This document shows, one piece after another, positions 8,001 through 16,900 of a stretch of 37,596 nt of DNA. Source of the stretch: Alphaproteobacteria bacterium (GTDB lineage Bacteria > Myxococcota_A > UBA796 > GCA-2862545); NCBI GenBank assembly GCA_020632915.1, contig JACKEP010000037.1:1-37596 (forward strand), given 5' to 3'. The notes under the pieces were generated by a model. It was not told the DNA's origin. It was given only the letters and a program-made list of their open reading frames with translations, and did no database searches. The number at the start of each line of letters is the position of its first letter. Within the stretch, counting starts at the first letter, position 1. Made by a program: the position numbers and the translations under genes.

Positions 8001-8948
8001 CAGGGCGACGGCCTGTCGGTGACGGCCGGCGGCAGCCTCTCGGCGCGCTCGGGTCAGGTCGGCGCGGGCCTGCGCGCGCCGGTCGTCGACGTCGACGCCA
8101 CCGTCCATGTCCTCGACGGGTCCGTCCCCACCTCCGGCCCCACCGACGACCTGACGGCGCTGCGGGCGGCGATGCTCGCGCTCACGGGCGACCTGGCCGC
8201 GCGCCCCGCCAACGGCAGCGTCGGCGCCACGAACCACGGCGAGGTCCGCCTCGACGGCACCGACCCGGTCGTCAACGTCTTCCAGGTCGACGGCGCCACG
8301 CTGTCGTCGGCCACCACGCTACGCCTGGCCGTCCCCGCCGGGGCCACCGCGGTGGTCGAGGTCACCGGCGCCGACGTCACCCTCGGCCACGGCGGCGCGA
8401 CCTACGTCGGCGCCACCGCCGCGACCACCCTGTTCGTGCTGCCCACGGCCACCCACCTGCGGCTCGGCCCGGGCGACGTGCGCGGCACGGTGCTCGCACC
8501 GCTTGCGGACGTCACCCTCGGCGGTGGCCAGCTCCATGGCCGCCTCATCGCCGACAGCGTCACCGGCACGGCCTCGTTCTACGACGTGGCCTTCGCGGGC
8601 GCGCCATGCGCCGACATGGTGGTGCTGCCCCAGCCTCCGGCCTGCACGGCCACGTGGTCGGTGGGGTCGAGCTGGCCCGGCGGCTTCCAGGCGAGCCTGT
8701 CGATCCTGCACACCGGCCCCACGCTCACCGGCTGGCACGCCACCTGGACCTTCGCCGGGGGCGAGCAGGTCGCGGGCCTGTGGAACGGGTCGTGGTCTCA
8801 GTCCGGCGCCACGGTCACCGTGACGGACGTCGGCTGGAACGGCCTGCTGCAGTCCGGCAGCACCGTCGAGCTGGGGCTCGTGGGCCAGGGCACCCCCCAG
8901 CGCCCCAGCGCGGTGTGGCTCGACGGCGTGGCGTGCACGGTGCGGTGA
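5022..8948 (+). CDS. Secreted multidomain protein: 14 VCBS repeats, TSP3 loop, choice-of-anchor A domain, CBM2 cellulose-binding module
   Basis: 1308 residues. The start has GGGGGA upstream and a signal peptide ending AQA. Residues ~30-725 hold 14 VCBS/FG-GAP repeats with DxDGDG Ca2+ loops, enough for two seven-bladed propellers; the seventh loop is degenerate (NLDRRGGAD). Residues ~731-900 form a beta-rich segment I do not recognise. Residues ~902-946 carry TSP3-type loops (DGDGDGACDD, ADDDGVGDAC). Residues ~947-1195 match the choice-of-anchor A domain, including the NVFQVDG strand, the LRLGPGDVRGTVLAP stretch and GGGQLHGRLIADS. Residues 1208-1305 are a CBM2: flanking Cys1208/Cys1305, GWHATWTF, and Trp1218, Trp1254 and Trp1272 at the three cellulose-contact positions of family 2a. 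It probably binds crystalline cellulose or chitin outside the cell. No catalytic domain is seen. Confidence 0.88.
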   Translation: MRTILLGTLLASPLFGTAAQAAPAFAKPVSDVGFDARRVVLADLDGDGDDDAVVANAGSASLTVLINVDGALVPGAPIAVGGEPRGLAAGDVTGDGHVDVVVADFAGRVLTLAGSGAGALGTPVALSLGTYPSDVALADLDGDGGLDAVVGDLGSGDAQLLHNVGGTLAPWTVVTASSGDTGSVAVGDVDGDGHLDVVTGALTAGSNVAVFRGDGTGGFTAAGTYATGRGSVVDIDLGDTDGDGVPEIAAATFTGRAIVVLPNLGDGTFGGPTTLEADAVVMGVLFTDVDDDGTPDVLGVAQAPSLVVNGLALPFLSDGAGGYTAQAPIPLASTPWTAAAGNLDRRGGADVVVSHGESCRGSGGGCFTHGVTVSLFQRGGGLLTHGRYATGAEPSDVIAADVTGDGDADLIVTNRLDNTFRVLPGLGDGRFGAGVDTPFGPNGQPNAVAAGDLDHDGDLDVVVVNEVDSVMVFRNGGTGTFTGPEYLGASFRFQDVKLGDLDEDGWLDIVAVNRFDQVFVYRNDAGTFGNGNARVIDGPGSFTPLVAVALGDVDGDGHLDVVAAEDLARVWVLRGDGTGAVGTPVSYPAAGGPVSVDLGDIDGDGDLDLVVADGGEDALASGAPGTGVAVLVNDGAGHFGAGVSYTTGDEPADAAFADIDADGHLDIVVSHDFDLTVGVLFGDGAGGFGGLQRFAVGSQPGALTASDLDGDGVPEIAVVHTGGDDLDVLTRFRGVTPGPVIDYFVDGVFLDLYDWPVDVTLDRGRFWWLHSRFEFVGQQGSGSGGAGSLAGTFSFFNDVDVIEQGTANLQLTFFLSGPDVGQLVEPLVVPLAYREDTAGTGTWTLSPDAFAPLFLSTQGFDVTVQLLGFDTGAGPAPGNVFEVLEGDTGTARLMFSVVAEPLGCDDGDGDGACDDVDNCVFVANPGQEDADDDGVGDACSACPDVAPPGDGDWLGAANGPNATLFDDATLSGFVQGSLAVGDRAVLTQFDVDAQGDGLSVTAGGSLSARSGQVGAGLRAPVVDVDATVHVLDGSVPTSGPTDDLTALRAAMLALTGDLAARPANGSVGATNHGEVRLDGTDPVVNVFQVDGATLSSATTLRLAVPAGATAVVEVTGADVTLGHGGATYVGATAATTLFVLPTATHLRLGPGDVRGTVLAPLADVTLGGGQLHGRLIADSVTGTASFYDVAFAGAPCADMVVLPQPPACTATWSVGSSWPGGFQASLSILHTGPTLTGWHATWTFAGGEQVAGLWNGSWSQSGATVTVTDVGWNGLLQSGSTVELGLVGQGTPQRPSAVWLDGVACTVR

Positions 8949-8958
8949 CGGCGACCGG

Positions 8959-8993
8959 GGTGGGGTCGCGTGGTAGGCTCCGCCGCCCCCACC
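8959..8993. terminator. Possible weak hairpin between CBM2 protein and lipoxygenase genes
   Basis: GGTGGGG (8959-8965) can pair with CCCCACC (8987-8993) around a 21-nt loop in the 70-bp gap. The loop contains TAGGCT (8974-8979), a possible -10 for the lipoxygenase gene but with no convincing -35. Whether the two genes are cotranscribed cannot be decided from sequence. Confidence 0.25.
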
Positions 8994-9018
8994 TCGGCCC
9001 CCCGCCCGCAGGAGCTGC

Positions 9019-10845
9019 ATGCCGGCCGTCGATCCCCGAGCCCGACAGGTCCGTGAGGGCAGCAGGCGTGGCGTCGTCCAGCGGGCTTTGCGGCGGTTGG
9101 GTGCGCGACGCGGTCCGCCGTCGCTGACGCTCCCCGTCGACGATCCCGACCCCGAAGGCCGCGCGACCGGCATCGCCGAGCACGCCGCCGCCTACGTCTA
9201 CGACCGATCGGATCTCGCCCGCGGCATGCCGCCGTGGATGGCCCGCATCCCGACGCCCGAGTGGACGCGCCCGGAGTCCGCGCGCGCGGTCGGCCGCCTC
9301 ACCGACATCGCCCGTCGCCTGTTCTCGGTGCGCCTGGGGCAGGGCCTGCGCACGCTGGGGTCCCGGTCCGACGGCGACCCGTGGGCCCGCTTCCACCGCG
9401 TCTACGAGGGCCGTGACACGCCCTGGGTGAGCCACGACGAGGTGTGGCGCACCGACGAGGCCTTCGGCTACCAGCGCCTCGGCGGCCTCGCGCCGGGCTA
9501 CCTCGAGCGCGTCGACGCGATCCCCGACGCCTTCCACGTCACCGACGCCGACCTGCGCGGCGTGCCCGCCTGGCCCGACGGCGCCACGATCGCCGACATG
9601 ATCGCCGCCCGTCGCCTGTGGATGGTGCGCCACACGGCCACCCACGGCGTGCCCTCCAAGCCGGGCACCACCCTGTGCTCGCCGCACACGCTGTTCCTGG
9701 TGCGCGACGACGGCCGGCTCGTGCCCGTGGCCATCCAGCTCTTCGTCGACAGCGACGTCGTGTTCACGCCCAAGGACGACGTCGACGCCCACGGCAACCG
9801 CACGAACCGGTGGCTCGTCGCCAAGATGTTCGTCACCAACGTCGACGCCCAGGTGTACACGCTGTTCACCCACACCACCCTCACCCACCTCGTGGTCGAG
9901 GCGGCGTGGGGGGCGATGTGCCGCACGGTGTCGGCGCGCCACCCGGTGCGGGCGTTCCTGGCGCCGCACACCGAGGTCACCCACGTCATCGGCGAGATGT
10001 TCCGCACGTACTACGCCCAGCCCCGTGGCGAGCTCGTGCGGCTGCACCAGGCGGGCTTCGAGGGGAGCTGGGCGCTGCTGCCCAAGCTGTACGCCGACTG
10101 GACCTTCGCCGACCTCGACCTGCCCGCACGGCACGCCGCCCGCGGCTGGGATCGGCCCGAGGAGCCGCCGGGCTTCGTGTTCCGCGACGACAGCCGCGCC
10201 CACTGGGACCTGCTCGCTGCCTACGTCACCACCGCGATGGAGGCGCTGTACGCCAACGACGACGCCGTGCACGCCGACCCGGAGCTGCAGCGCTGGGCCC
10301 AGGAGCTCGCCGACCCCATCGACGGCTGCGGCTTTCGCGGGCTGCCCACCGACGCCACGGGCGCCCTCGCCACGCGCGCCCAGCTGGTCACGCTGCTGAC
10401 GTCGCTCGTCTACCAGGCCGTCGTGCAGCACAGCCACGTCGACAGCGCGGCCTACACCTACTTCGGCTTCGCGCCGAACATGCCGCTGTCGCTGTACCTC
10501 GACCCGCCGCGCGACCACGAGGTCCGCTACACCGACACCCACATCGCCGCCGGCCTCCCCGACGACGCCGACGTCGTCCTGCAGCTCGCGCTGCCCGCGG
10601 GCAACCACCCGTTCCACCCCACCCCGCCGCCGCCGTTCTACGACTCCCGCCTCGCGCACCCACCCGAGGGCTGGCTGGACGGCCTCGCGGAGCCGGCGCG
10701 CGGTCGGATCCTGGGCGCGCTCGACACCTGGCGCTGCGGGCTGCGCGATCTGGCGCGCCGCCAGGAGGCCCGGAACGCGACGATGTGGCCGGTGCCCTAC
10801 GACGTGCTGCACCCCGACAACATGTCGAACACGATCTGGTACTGA
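9019..10845 (+). CDS. Lipoxygenase family protein with non-canonical iron ligands
   Basis: 608 residues; AGGAG five bases before the ATG supports this start. There is no signal peptide and no N-terminal PLAT domain, so it equals a lipoxygenase catalytic domain, which normally oxygenates polyunsaturated fatty acids at a non-haem iron. The core helix H285-TTLT-H290-LVVEA reproduces the H-x4-H iron motif, followed by the expected HPV.AFLAPH..VT segment (308-321). The second ligand helix, QH471SHVD475 with Y479 and PN.P (486-489), aligns without gaps to QHAAVNFGQY...PNAP of animal enzymes, so the usual Asn ligand is Asp475. The C-terminus NTIWY aligns with N-S-V-A-I, placing Tyr608 where the terminal Ile carboxylate normally binds iron. 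The fold assignment is firm. Whether it is a dioxygenase, a hydroperoxide-processing enzyme or inactive is open. Confidence 0.85.
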   Translation: MPAVDPRARQVREGSRRGVVQRALRRLGARRGPPSLTLPVDDPDPEGRATGIAEHAAAYVYDRSDLARGMPPWMARIPTPEWTRPESARAVGRLTDIARRLFSVRLGQGLRTLGSRSDGDPWARFHRVYEGRDTPWVSHDEVWRTDEAFGYQRLGGLAPGYLERVDAIPDAFHVTDADLRGVPAWPDGATIADMIAARRLWMVRHTATHGVPSKPGTTLCSPHTLFLVRDDGRLVPVAIQLFVDSDVVFTPKDDVDAHGNRTNRWLVAKMFVTNVDAQVYTLFTHTTLTHLVVEAAWGAMCRTVSARHPVRAFLAPHTEVTHVIGEMFRTYYAQPRGELVRLHQAGFEGSWALLPKLYADWTFADLDLPARHAARGWDRPEEPPGFVFRDDSRAHWDLLAAYVTTAMEALYANDDAVHADPELQRWAQELADPIDGCGFRGLPTDATGALATRAQLVTLLTSLVYQAVVQHSHVDSAAYTYFGFAPNMPLSLYLDPPRDHEVRYTDTHIAAGLPDDADVVLQLALPAGNHPFHPTPPPPFYDSRLAHPPEGWLDGLAEPARGRILGALDTWRCGLRDLARRQEARNATMWPVPYDVLHPDNMSNTIWY

Positions 10846-10885
10846 AGGCCGCCGTCCCGCCGCCAGGCGCCCCCGAGAACGACGA

Positions 10886-10913
10886 GGCGCCGCGACCCGT
10901 CGTTCGCGGCGCC
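10886..10913. terminator. Terminator hairpin 1 between convergent genes
   Basis: Perfect 10-bp arms GGCGCCGCGA (10886-10895) and TCGCGGCGCC (10904-10913) with an 8-nt loop, 41 bp after the lipoxygenase stop. No T-tract. Confidence 0.6.
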
Positions 10914-10927
10914 AAGGCGACGTCGGA

Positions 10928-10956
10928 CCGGGCGCGGTGGGGGGCCCCGCGCCCGG
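10928..10956. terminator. Terminator hairpin 2 between convergent genes
   Basis: Perfect 10-bp arms CCGGGCGCGG (10928-10937) and CCGCGCCCGG (10947-10956) with a 9-nt loop. It lies just beyond the stop codon of the minus-strand giant lipoprotein (10963) and, with hairpin 1, would block read-through from both sides. Confidence 0.55.
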
Positions 10957-10962
10957 CCTCGG

Positions 10963-13900
10963 TCACGGAGCTTCGAACGTCCTCGCCACCACGGGGGTCA
11001 CCGCGCCGTCGCCGGTCCGGGTGATCGCCTGGAACCACACCGCGTGGCCCACCGGCGCGTTCGCCGGCACCCGCGGGGAGATCGCGGCCGAGCCCGAGGC
11101 GTCGGCCCGCACGAGGCCGAGCGGGTAGGGGCTCTCCAGATCGGCGCACTGCGCGACGCCGGTCTGCGACGTCAGGCACGGACCACCGTCCGCGCTCCGG
11201 TAGGAGGCCGCCAGCAGCACCTGCGCGTTCGGCGGCGCGTTCACCACCCGCAGCGTCAGCCGCTCACCCGGCGTCACCACGCCGACCTCCAGCCTGAAGT
11301 CGCTGTCACACCAGCCGTCGCCGTCGGCGTCGTCGGGGTTGTCCAGCGGGCAGGGGTCGGTGTCGTCGCACACGCCGTCGAGATCGCCGTCGCCGGTGAT
11401 GTCGTCGCCGGTGCACAGGTCCACGCTGTCGCAGCTGCCGTCGCCGTCGCTGTCGTCGAAGCGGTCGGTCGGGCAGAGGTCCGTGTCGTCGCACACGCCG
11501 TCCAGGTCGCCGTCGCCGGTCAGGTCGTCGCCCTCGCACAGGTCCAGGTCGTCACAGACCCCGTCCAGGTCGGTGTCGCCGCTGGCGTTCGTCCCCCGGC
11601 AGTCGTCGACGTCGCCGCACAGGCCGTCGCCGTCCACGTCGCCGGTGGTGTCGTCGCCGGTGCAGAGGTCGACGCTGTCGCAGCTGCCGTCGCAGTCGCT
11701 GTCGAGCTCGTCGACGCAGGAAGCGGCGACGGGGATGCGTGTGGCGTCGGTGTCGTCGCAGTCGAGGCCGTCGTCCCAGCCGTCGGCGTCCGCGTCGGTG
11801 CCGCCGAAGGGGTTGACGTACAGGTCGAGGTTGGCGCCGCTGACGACCGCCAGGTCGAGGTCGCCGTCCCCGTCGACGTCGAGCGCGGCGACGAAGCTCG
11901 CGTCCGCGTCGACGCCGACGGTCTGCGTGGGGCCAAAGCTCCCGCCGACGCGATGCTGCCAGCGGATCTGCCCGCCCACGACCGTGACGAGGTCGGCGGC
12001 GCCGTCGCCCGCCACGTCGCGCACCTCGAAGCCACCGACCGCACCCGAGGGCGTGGACGTCGGCGTGAACGCGCCCAGCGAGGTCAGGTCGTTGCGCAGC
12101 ACCAGCAGGCCCGAGCTGCCGCGCACGCTCACGTCGGGGTCGCCGTCGCCGTCGTGGTCCGACACGCGCAGATCGGTGGCGTACAGGCCCACGCCGTGGC
12201 TGCCGTGGATCGACACGGGGGTGCCGAACGCCCCGGTGCCGTCGCCGGGCGACAGGGTCACCGCGCCGTTGCTCCACACCGTGAACAGGTCGAGGTGACC
12301 GTCCCCGTCGGCGTCGGCGAGCTTGACGTCCTTGGCGCCCTGCCCGTTGGTGGGCAGCGCCACGTCGCCGGTGAACGTGCCGCCGTCGGACACGTACAGG
12401 GCCAGGCCACCCGCGTCGCAGGCGCAGACGATGTCGGCGTCGCCGTCCTCGTCGACGTCCCCGGCGTCCACCCCGCGAGGCACGCCCGGGGGCGCGTTGT
12501 CGATCACGATGCGGCTGTAGCCGCCGTCGTGGCGCCACCACAGGATGCCCACACCCGCCGTCGCCGAGGCCACACCGTCCAGATCCCCGTCGCCGTCCAC
12601 GTCCGCGAACACGGCGTCGGTGATCTTGTAGAAGTTCGCGGTGCCGAACGCCTGCGTGCCCGACAGCGTGGTGCCGTTGCCCTTGAACACCGTGATCGCG
12701 CGGCCGTTCTGCTCGCCGACCACGACGTCGTCGTCGCCGTCCTCGTCGTAGTCGACCACCTCGATGGACGACGGACCGTCGAGGATCCCCGTCGCCACCC
12801 GCGTGTGCGGCCAGCCGTCGAAGGCCCGGACGCCGGGCGTGTCGCAGGCGCCGTCGCCGTCGCCGTCGTCGGTCGCCGCCTCCCCGCACGGGTCGCAGCC
12901 GTCGGCCACGCCGTCGCCGTCGATGTCGGCCGGCGCGAGCGTGGCGTCGCACAGGACAGGGTCCAGGTCGTCGCAGGTGCCGTCGCCGTCGAAGTCGCCG
13001 GTCGCGTCCACGCCCGTGCAGCGGTCGTAGGTGTCGCACAGGCCGTCGGCGTCCGCGTCGGGCGCGCCGTCGTCGACGGTGCCGTTGCAGTCGTTGTCGA
13101 TGCCGTCGCAGTCCTCGACCGCGCCCGGGCGCAGCGCGTCGTCCGCGTCGTCGCAGTCGTGGCCGTCGTCGACGAGGCCGGTGGGCTGGTCGCAGGCGGC
13201 CACCTCGGTGGCCGGGTCGCCATAGCCGTCCCCGTCGGCGTCGACGTACCAGGACACGCTGCCCACCGCCGCGCCGTCGGCGTCGTCGGCGGCGCCGCTG
13301 CAGTCCTCGTCGATGTCGAAGTCGTCGCAGACCTCGACGGCGCCGGGGTGGATGGCCGCGTTGGCGTCGTTGCAGTCGGTGGCCAGCGTCGAGCGGCCGG
13401 CGACGGCGTTGCACGCCTCGAACGACGAGGCGGCGTCCCCGTAGCCGTCCAGATCGGCGTCCACGTAGAAGGTGACCTGCCCGACCGCGTCGGCGTCGTC
13501 GTCGTCCGCAGCGCCGGAGCAGTCCTCGTCCACGTCGAGGTCGTCGCAGACCTCCACGGCGCCCGGATGCACGTCGGCGTCGGTGTCGTCGCAGTCGTCG
13601 GTGCTGGCCACCATGTGGCCGGGGGGGTTGCACGCGAGCACGCCCTTGACGAAGCCGCCCGTGGCGCTGCCGTCGGTGCCGTGGCCGTCGCCGTCCGCAT
13701 CGGGCCACCACGCCGTCATCGTGGACAGGTCGGCGTCGTTGCCGTCCGCGGTGCCCGAGCAGTCCTCGTCGAGGTCCAGGTCGTCGCAGACCTCGACCGC
13801 GCCGGGGTGCACGCCGTCCCGGGTGTCGTCGCAGTCGCCGCCGACCGTGACCTGGTCGACCCCGGCCGGGGCGCACTGCACGACCTCGGTGTCGGGGTCG

Positions 13901-16900
13901 CCGTAGCCGTCCCCGTCCACGTCGGCGTAGGCCGTGGTCCACACCGCGTCCGCATCGGCCGCGTCGGCGCTGCCCGAGCAGTCCTCGTCGACGCCGAGGC
14001 CGTCGCAGATCTCCACCGCGTCCGGGTTCACGCCCGGGTCGGTGTCGTCGCAGTCCGTGGACGTGGCGTAGGCGTTGGCCGGTCGGTCCCCACAGCCGAA
14101 GTAGGTCGTGGTGCCCGCGTGACCGTCGCCGTCCTCGTCGAGGTACCACAGCACGTCGCAGTCCTGGGTCTCGCAGATGAAGCCGCGCGCGACGGCGCAG
14201 TCGTCGTCGTAGTGCTTGCCGTCGTCGGTGAGCAGGTACATGCAGTCCTGCGCGTCGCCGCCGCTCGGCTCGCCCGGCGCCCACCGCAGCAGCAGGCTCG
14301 ACGGCGTGGTGCCGTCCTCGTGCAGCCACGTGCCCTCGGTGGCGCTGTCGGTCACGCCCAGCCACCAGGTGTCCCCGACGTCGAAGCCGGCCGCGCGGGA
14401 GACGAGGAAGCCCTCCTGATCGCCTGCCGGGTGCGACAGGTAGCCGCCGAGGTCCTCGCAGGCGGTCACCGCGTCGGCCCACGCCAGCGGCTGGTCGCAG
14501 ATCCAGTACCCGGTGCCGAACAGCCGCTCGAACCAGGTGCAGCCGCAGTCCTCGTCGACGGTGCCGTCGCAGTCCTCGTCGATGCCGTTGCACAGGTCCG
14601 GCTGGCCGGGATGGTACAGCCGGGTGGTGTCGTCGCAGTCACCGGCCGGCGCGTAGCCGTCGCCCGGCGGCGAGCAGGAGATGACCGCACCCGCGCTGGC
14701 CCCGTAGCCGTCGCCGTCGTTGTCGATGCCCCAGCCCACCAGGCCGTCGCTGGCGTCGCCGTCGTTGATGACGCCGTCGCAGTTCTCGTCGACGGCGCCG
14801 TCGTCGCAGACCTCGTCGGCGTCGGGGTGGATCGCCGCGTTCGTGTCGTCGCAGTCCTCGGGCGGGCCGTAGCCGACAGGCGCCTCGCAGGCCTGGGTGG
14901 TCGCGCCGGCGGGGTCGCCAGAGCCGTCGCCATCGGCGTCGGCGTACCAGGTGAGGAGCGCGGTGACGGCCGGGTCGGCGTCGTCGCTCTGGCCGCTGCA
15001 GTCCTCGTCGAGGTCGAGATCGTCGCAGACCTCGGTGCCGCCGGGGTGGACCCAGTCGCGGCCGTCGTCGCAGTCGGTGACGTCGGTCACGTACTGGGCG
15101 GGCGCCTCGCAGGCGTCGCGCACGCCAAAGCCGCCGTAGGCGTTGCCGAAGCCGTCGCCGTCGAGGTCGGCATAGAACGTGGTCCCGTCGACCGGGTCCT
15201 CGTCGACCTCGGTGTCGCAGTCGTTGTCCTTGCCGTCACAGAGCTCGGGCGCGTCGGTGTAGACCGTGGCGTCCTCGTCGTCGCAGTCGTCGGCCGGGCG
15301 CGACGGTGTGCCGCCATCGCCCACGCAGCCGATCTCGGAGAACGTGGGGTCGCCGTGGCCGTCACCGTCGAAGTCGGCCGGCACCACTCCACCCCAGGTC
15401 CACGCGTTGGGATCGTAGGCGGCGCAGTCCTCGTCGTCGTCGACGCCGTCGTCGTCGGCGTCGAAGTCGGGATCGACCGTGTAGACCTGCACCACCGCCG
15501 CCCCGGGGATGCCCACGATCAGGTCCTCGTCGGACAGGCCCACCAGGTTCGCCGACGACAGCGAGATGCCCCACCCGTCGCTGCGCTCGAACGTGGCGTA
15601 GCAGTCGAACGCGTCCGAGGTACCCCTGTCCAGGGCGATGCAGAAGTGCGCCCAGTCGTCGTCCACGGCCTGGGCGATCACCAGCTCGTCGTAGCCGTCG
15701 CCGTCGAGGTCGCCGATGCCGGTCGCGTCGGTGCCGAAGCGTGCGCGGCGCGCGTTGGCGCTGGTGTCCGCGATGTCGAAGGCCGGGGGAGCGTCCGGAT
15801 AGCTCAGGCCGTTGACGTCCTTGAACACGCGCACGTAGCCGGCCTGCCAGGTGTCGCCGCTCGGGGTGCCACCCGGCGCACCCACGGCGATCTCGTCGCC
15901 GTCGCCGTCGGAGATGTTGCCGACGTTCTTGATGAAGTACCCGTAGTGGGAGTACTGGTACAAGCCCTCTTTCTGGAGGTAGAGCGTCGGTCCCGTGCTG
16001 GTGGTCTCGTAGAACCCGACCTTGCCGGCGTCGGCGACGAAGAAGGGATCGAAGCCCTCGCACCCCATCATCACGTCGTCGTCCCCCGAGCTGTCGAGGA
16101 CCCAGGCGACGGCCTTGCCGCAGTGGTCGTTGCCGTCCAGACCGCTCAGCGTGTTGGCCCAGCTGGTGCCGCCCTGGTCGACGCCGCTGGCGCTGCCGAA
16201 GTGGATGCGCCACCGACCGGTGTTGACGGCCAGCGGGTTGTTCTCGTAGCCGGGCTGGCTCACCAGCAGGTCGTCGTACCCGTCGCTGTTGCCGTCGCCG
16301 GTGATGTCGACGACCCAGCCGCTCTTGTCGCCGGGCTCCGTGCCGGCGTGGGCATCGTCCCAGGTGTCGGAGAACCCGCTGGGGCCGCCGTGGTAGACGT
16401 AGGCGGCTCCGCAGTCGGTGTCGCCGCTGTCGTCGTTGTAGGGGGCGCCGACGGCCAGGTCGATCCAGCCGTCGCCGTTGACGTCGCCGGCAGACACCGA
16501 GAAGCCGAACTGGTCGCCGTCCCCCTCGCCACGCAGCACGCGGTAGTGGCTGAACCCGCCCGCGCCGTTGCCGTAGTACAGGTACACCTTGCCCGCGCCA
16601 TCCGAGGGGGCGGTGACCGCGATGTCCTCGTGGCCGTCCTGGTCGAGGTCGCCCACGCCGAGCACCTTGCGCCCGAAGCTGCTGGTGGTCGACCCGGTGG
16701 GGTCGCGCAGCTCGATCGTCGGGTCGGTGTCGTAGAGCGGGTCGACGGTGATCGGGTAGGCGGCGTCGGTGTCGTCGACCACCAGGCGGATGAGGTCGCC
16801 GTCCACCTCGAAGTGGGAGGGCAGGTCGGTGCCTGCCGCGTCCCAGGCGACCAGCGCCGAGACGTGCCAGCCGCGTCCGCTGCGGTCCCGGAAGCGCACC

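Noticed and set aside
4983..8237. 1084-codon open frame on the minus strand opposite the VCBS/CBM2 gene
   Set aside because: Composition (Val, Glu, Asp, Ala, Gly, Arg) is the complement of DGDG-coding repeats; no recognisable domain or start signal.
5531..9127. 1198-codon plus-strand frame overlapping the VCBS/CBM2 gene
   Set aside because: Arg/Pro-rich frame-shifted reading of the true gene and runs past its stop; typical high-GC shadow.
5022..10845. CBM2 protein and lipoxygenase as one functional operon
   Set aside because: They are codirectional and 70 bp apart, but a weak hairpin and a possible -10 lie between and the functions do not connect; left undecided.
11300..11735. Periodic DNA repeats resembling a CRISPR or satellite array
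   Set aside because: The periodicity is explained by TSP3-type Asp/Cys protein repeats in frame; units are not identical and there are no spacers or cas genes.
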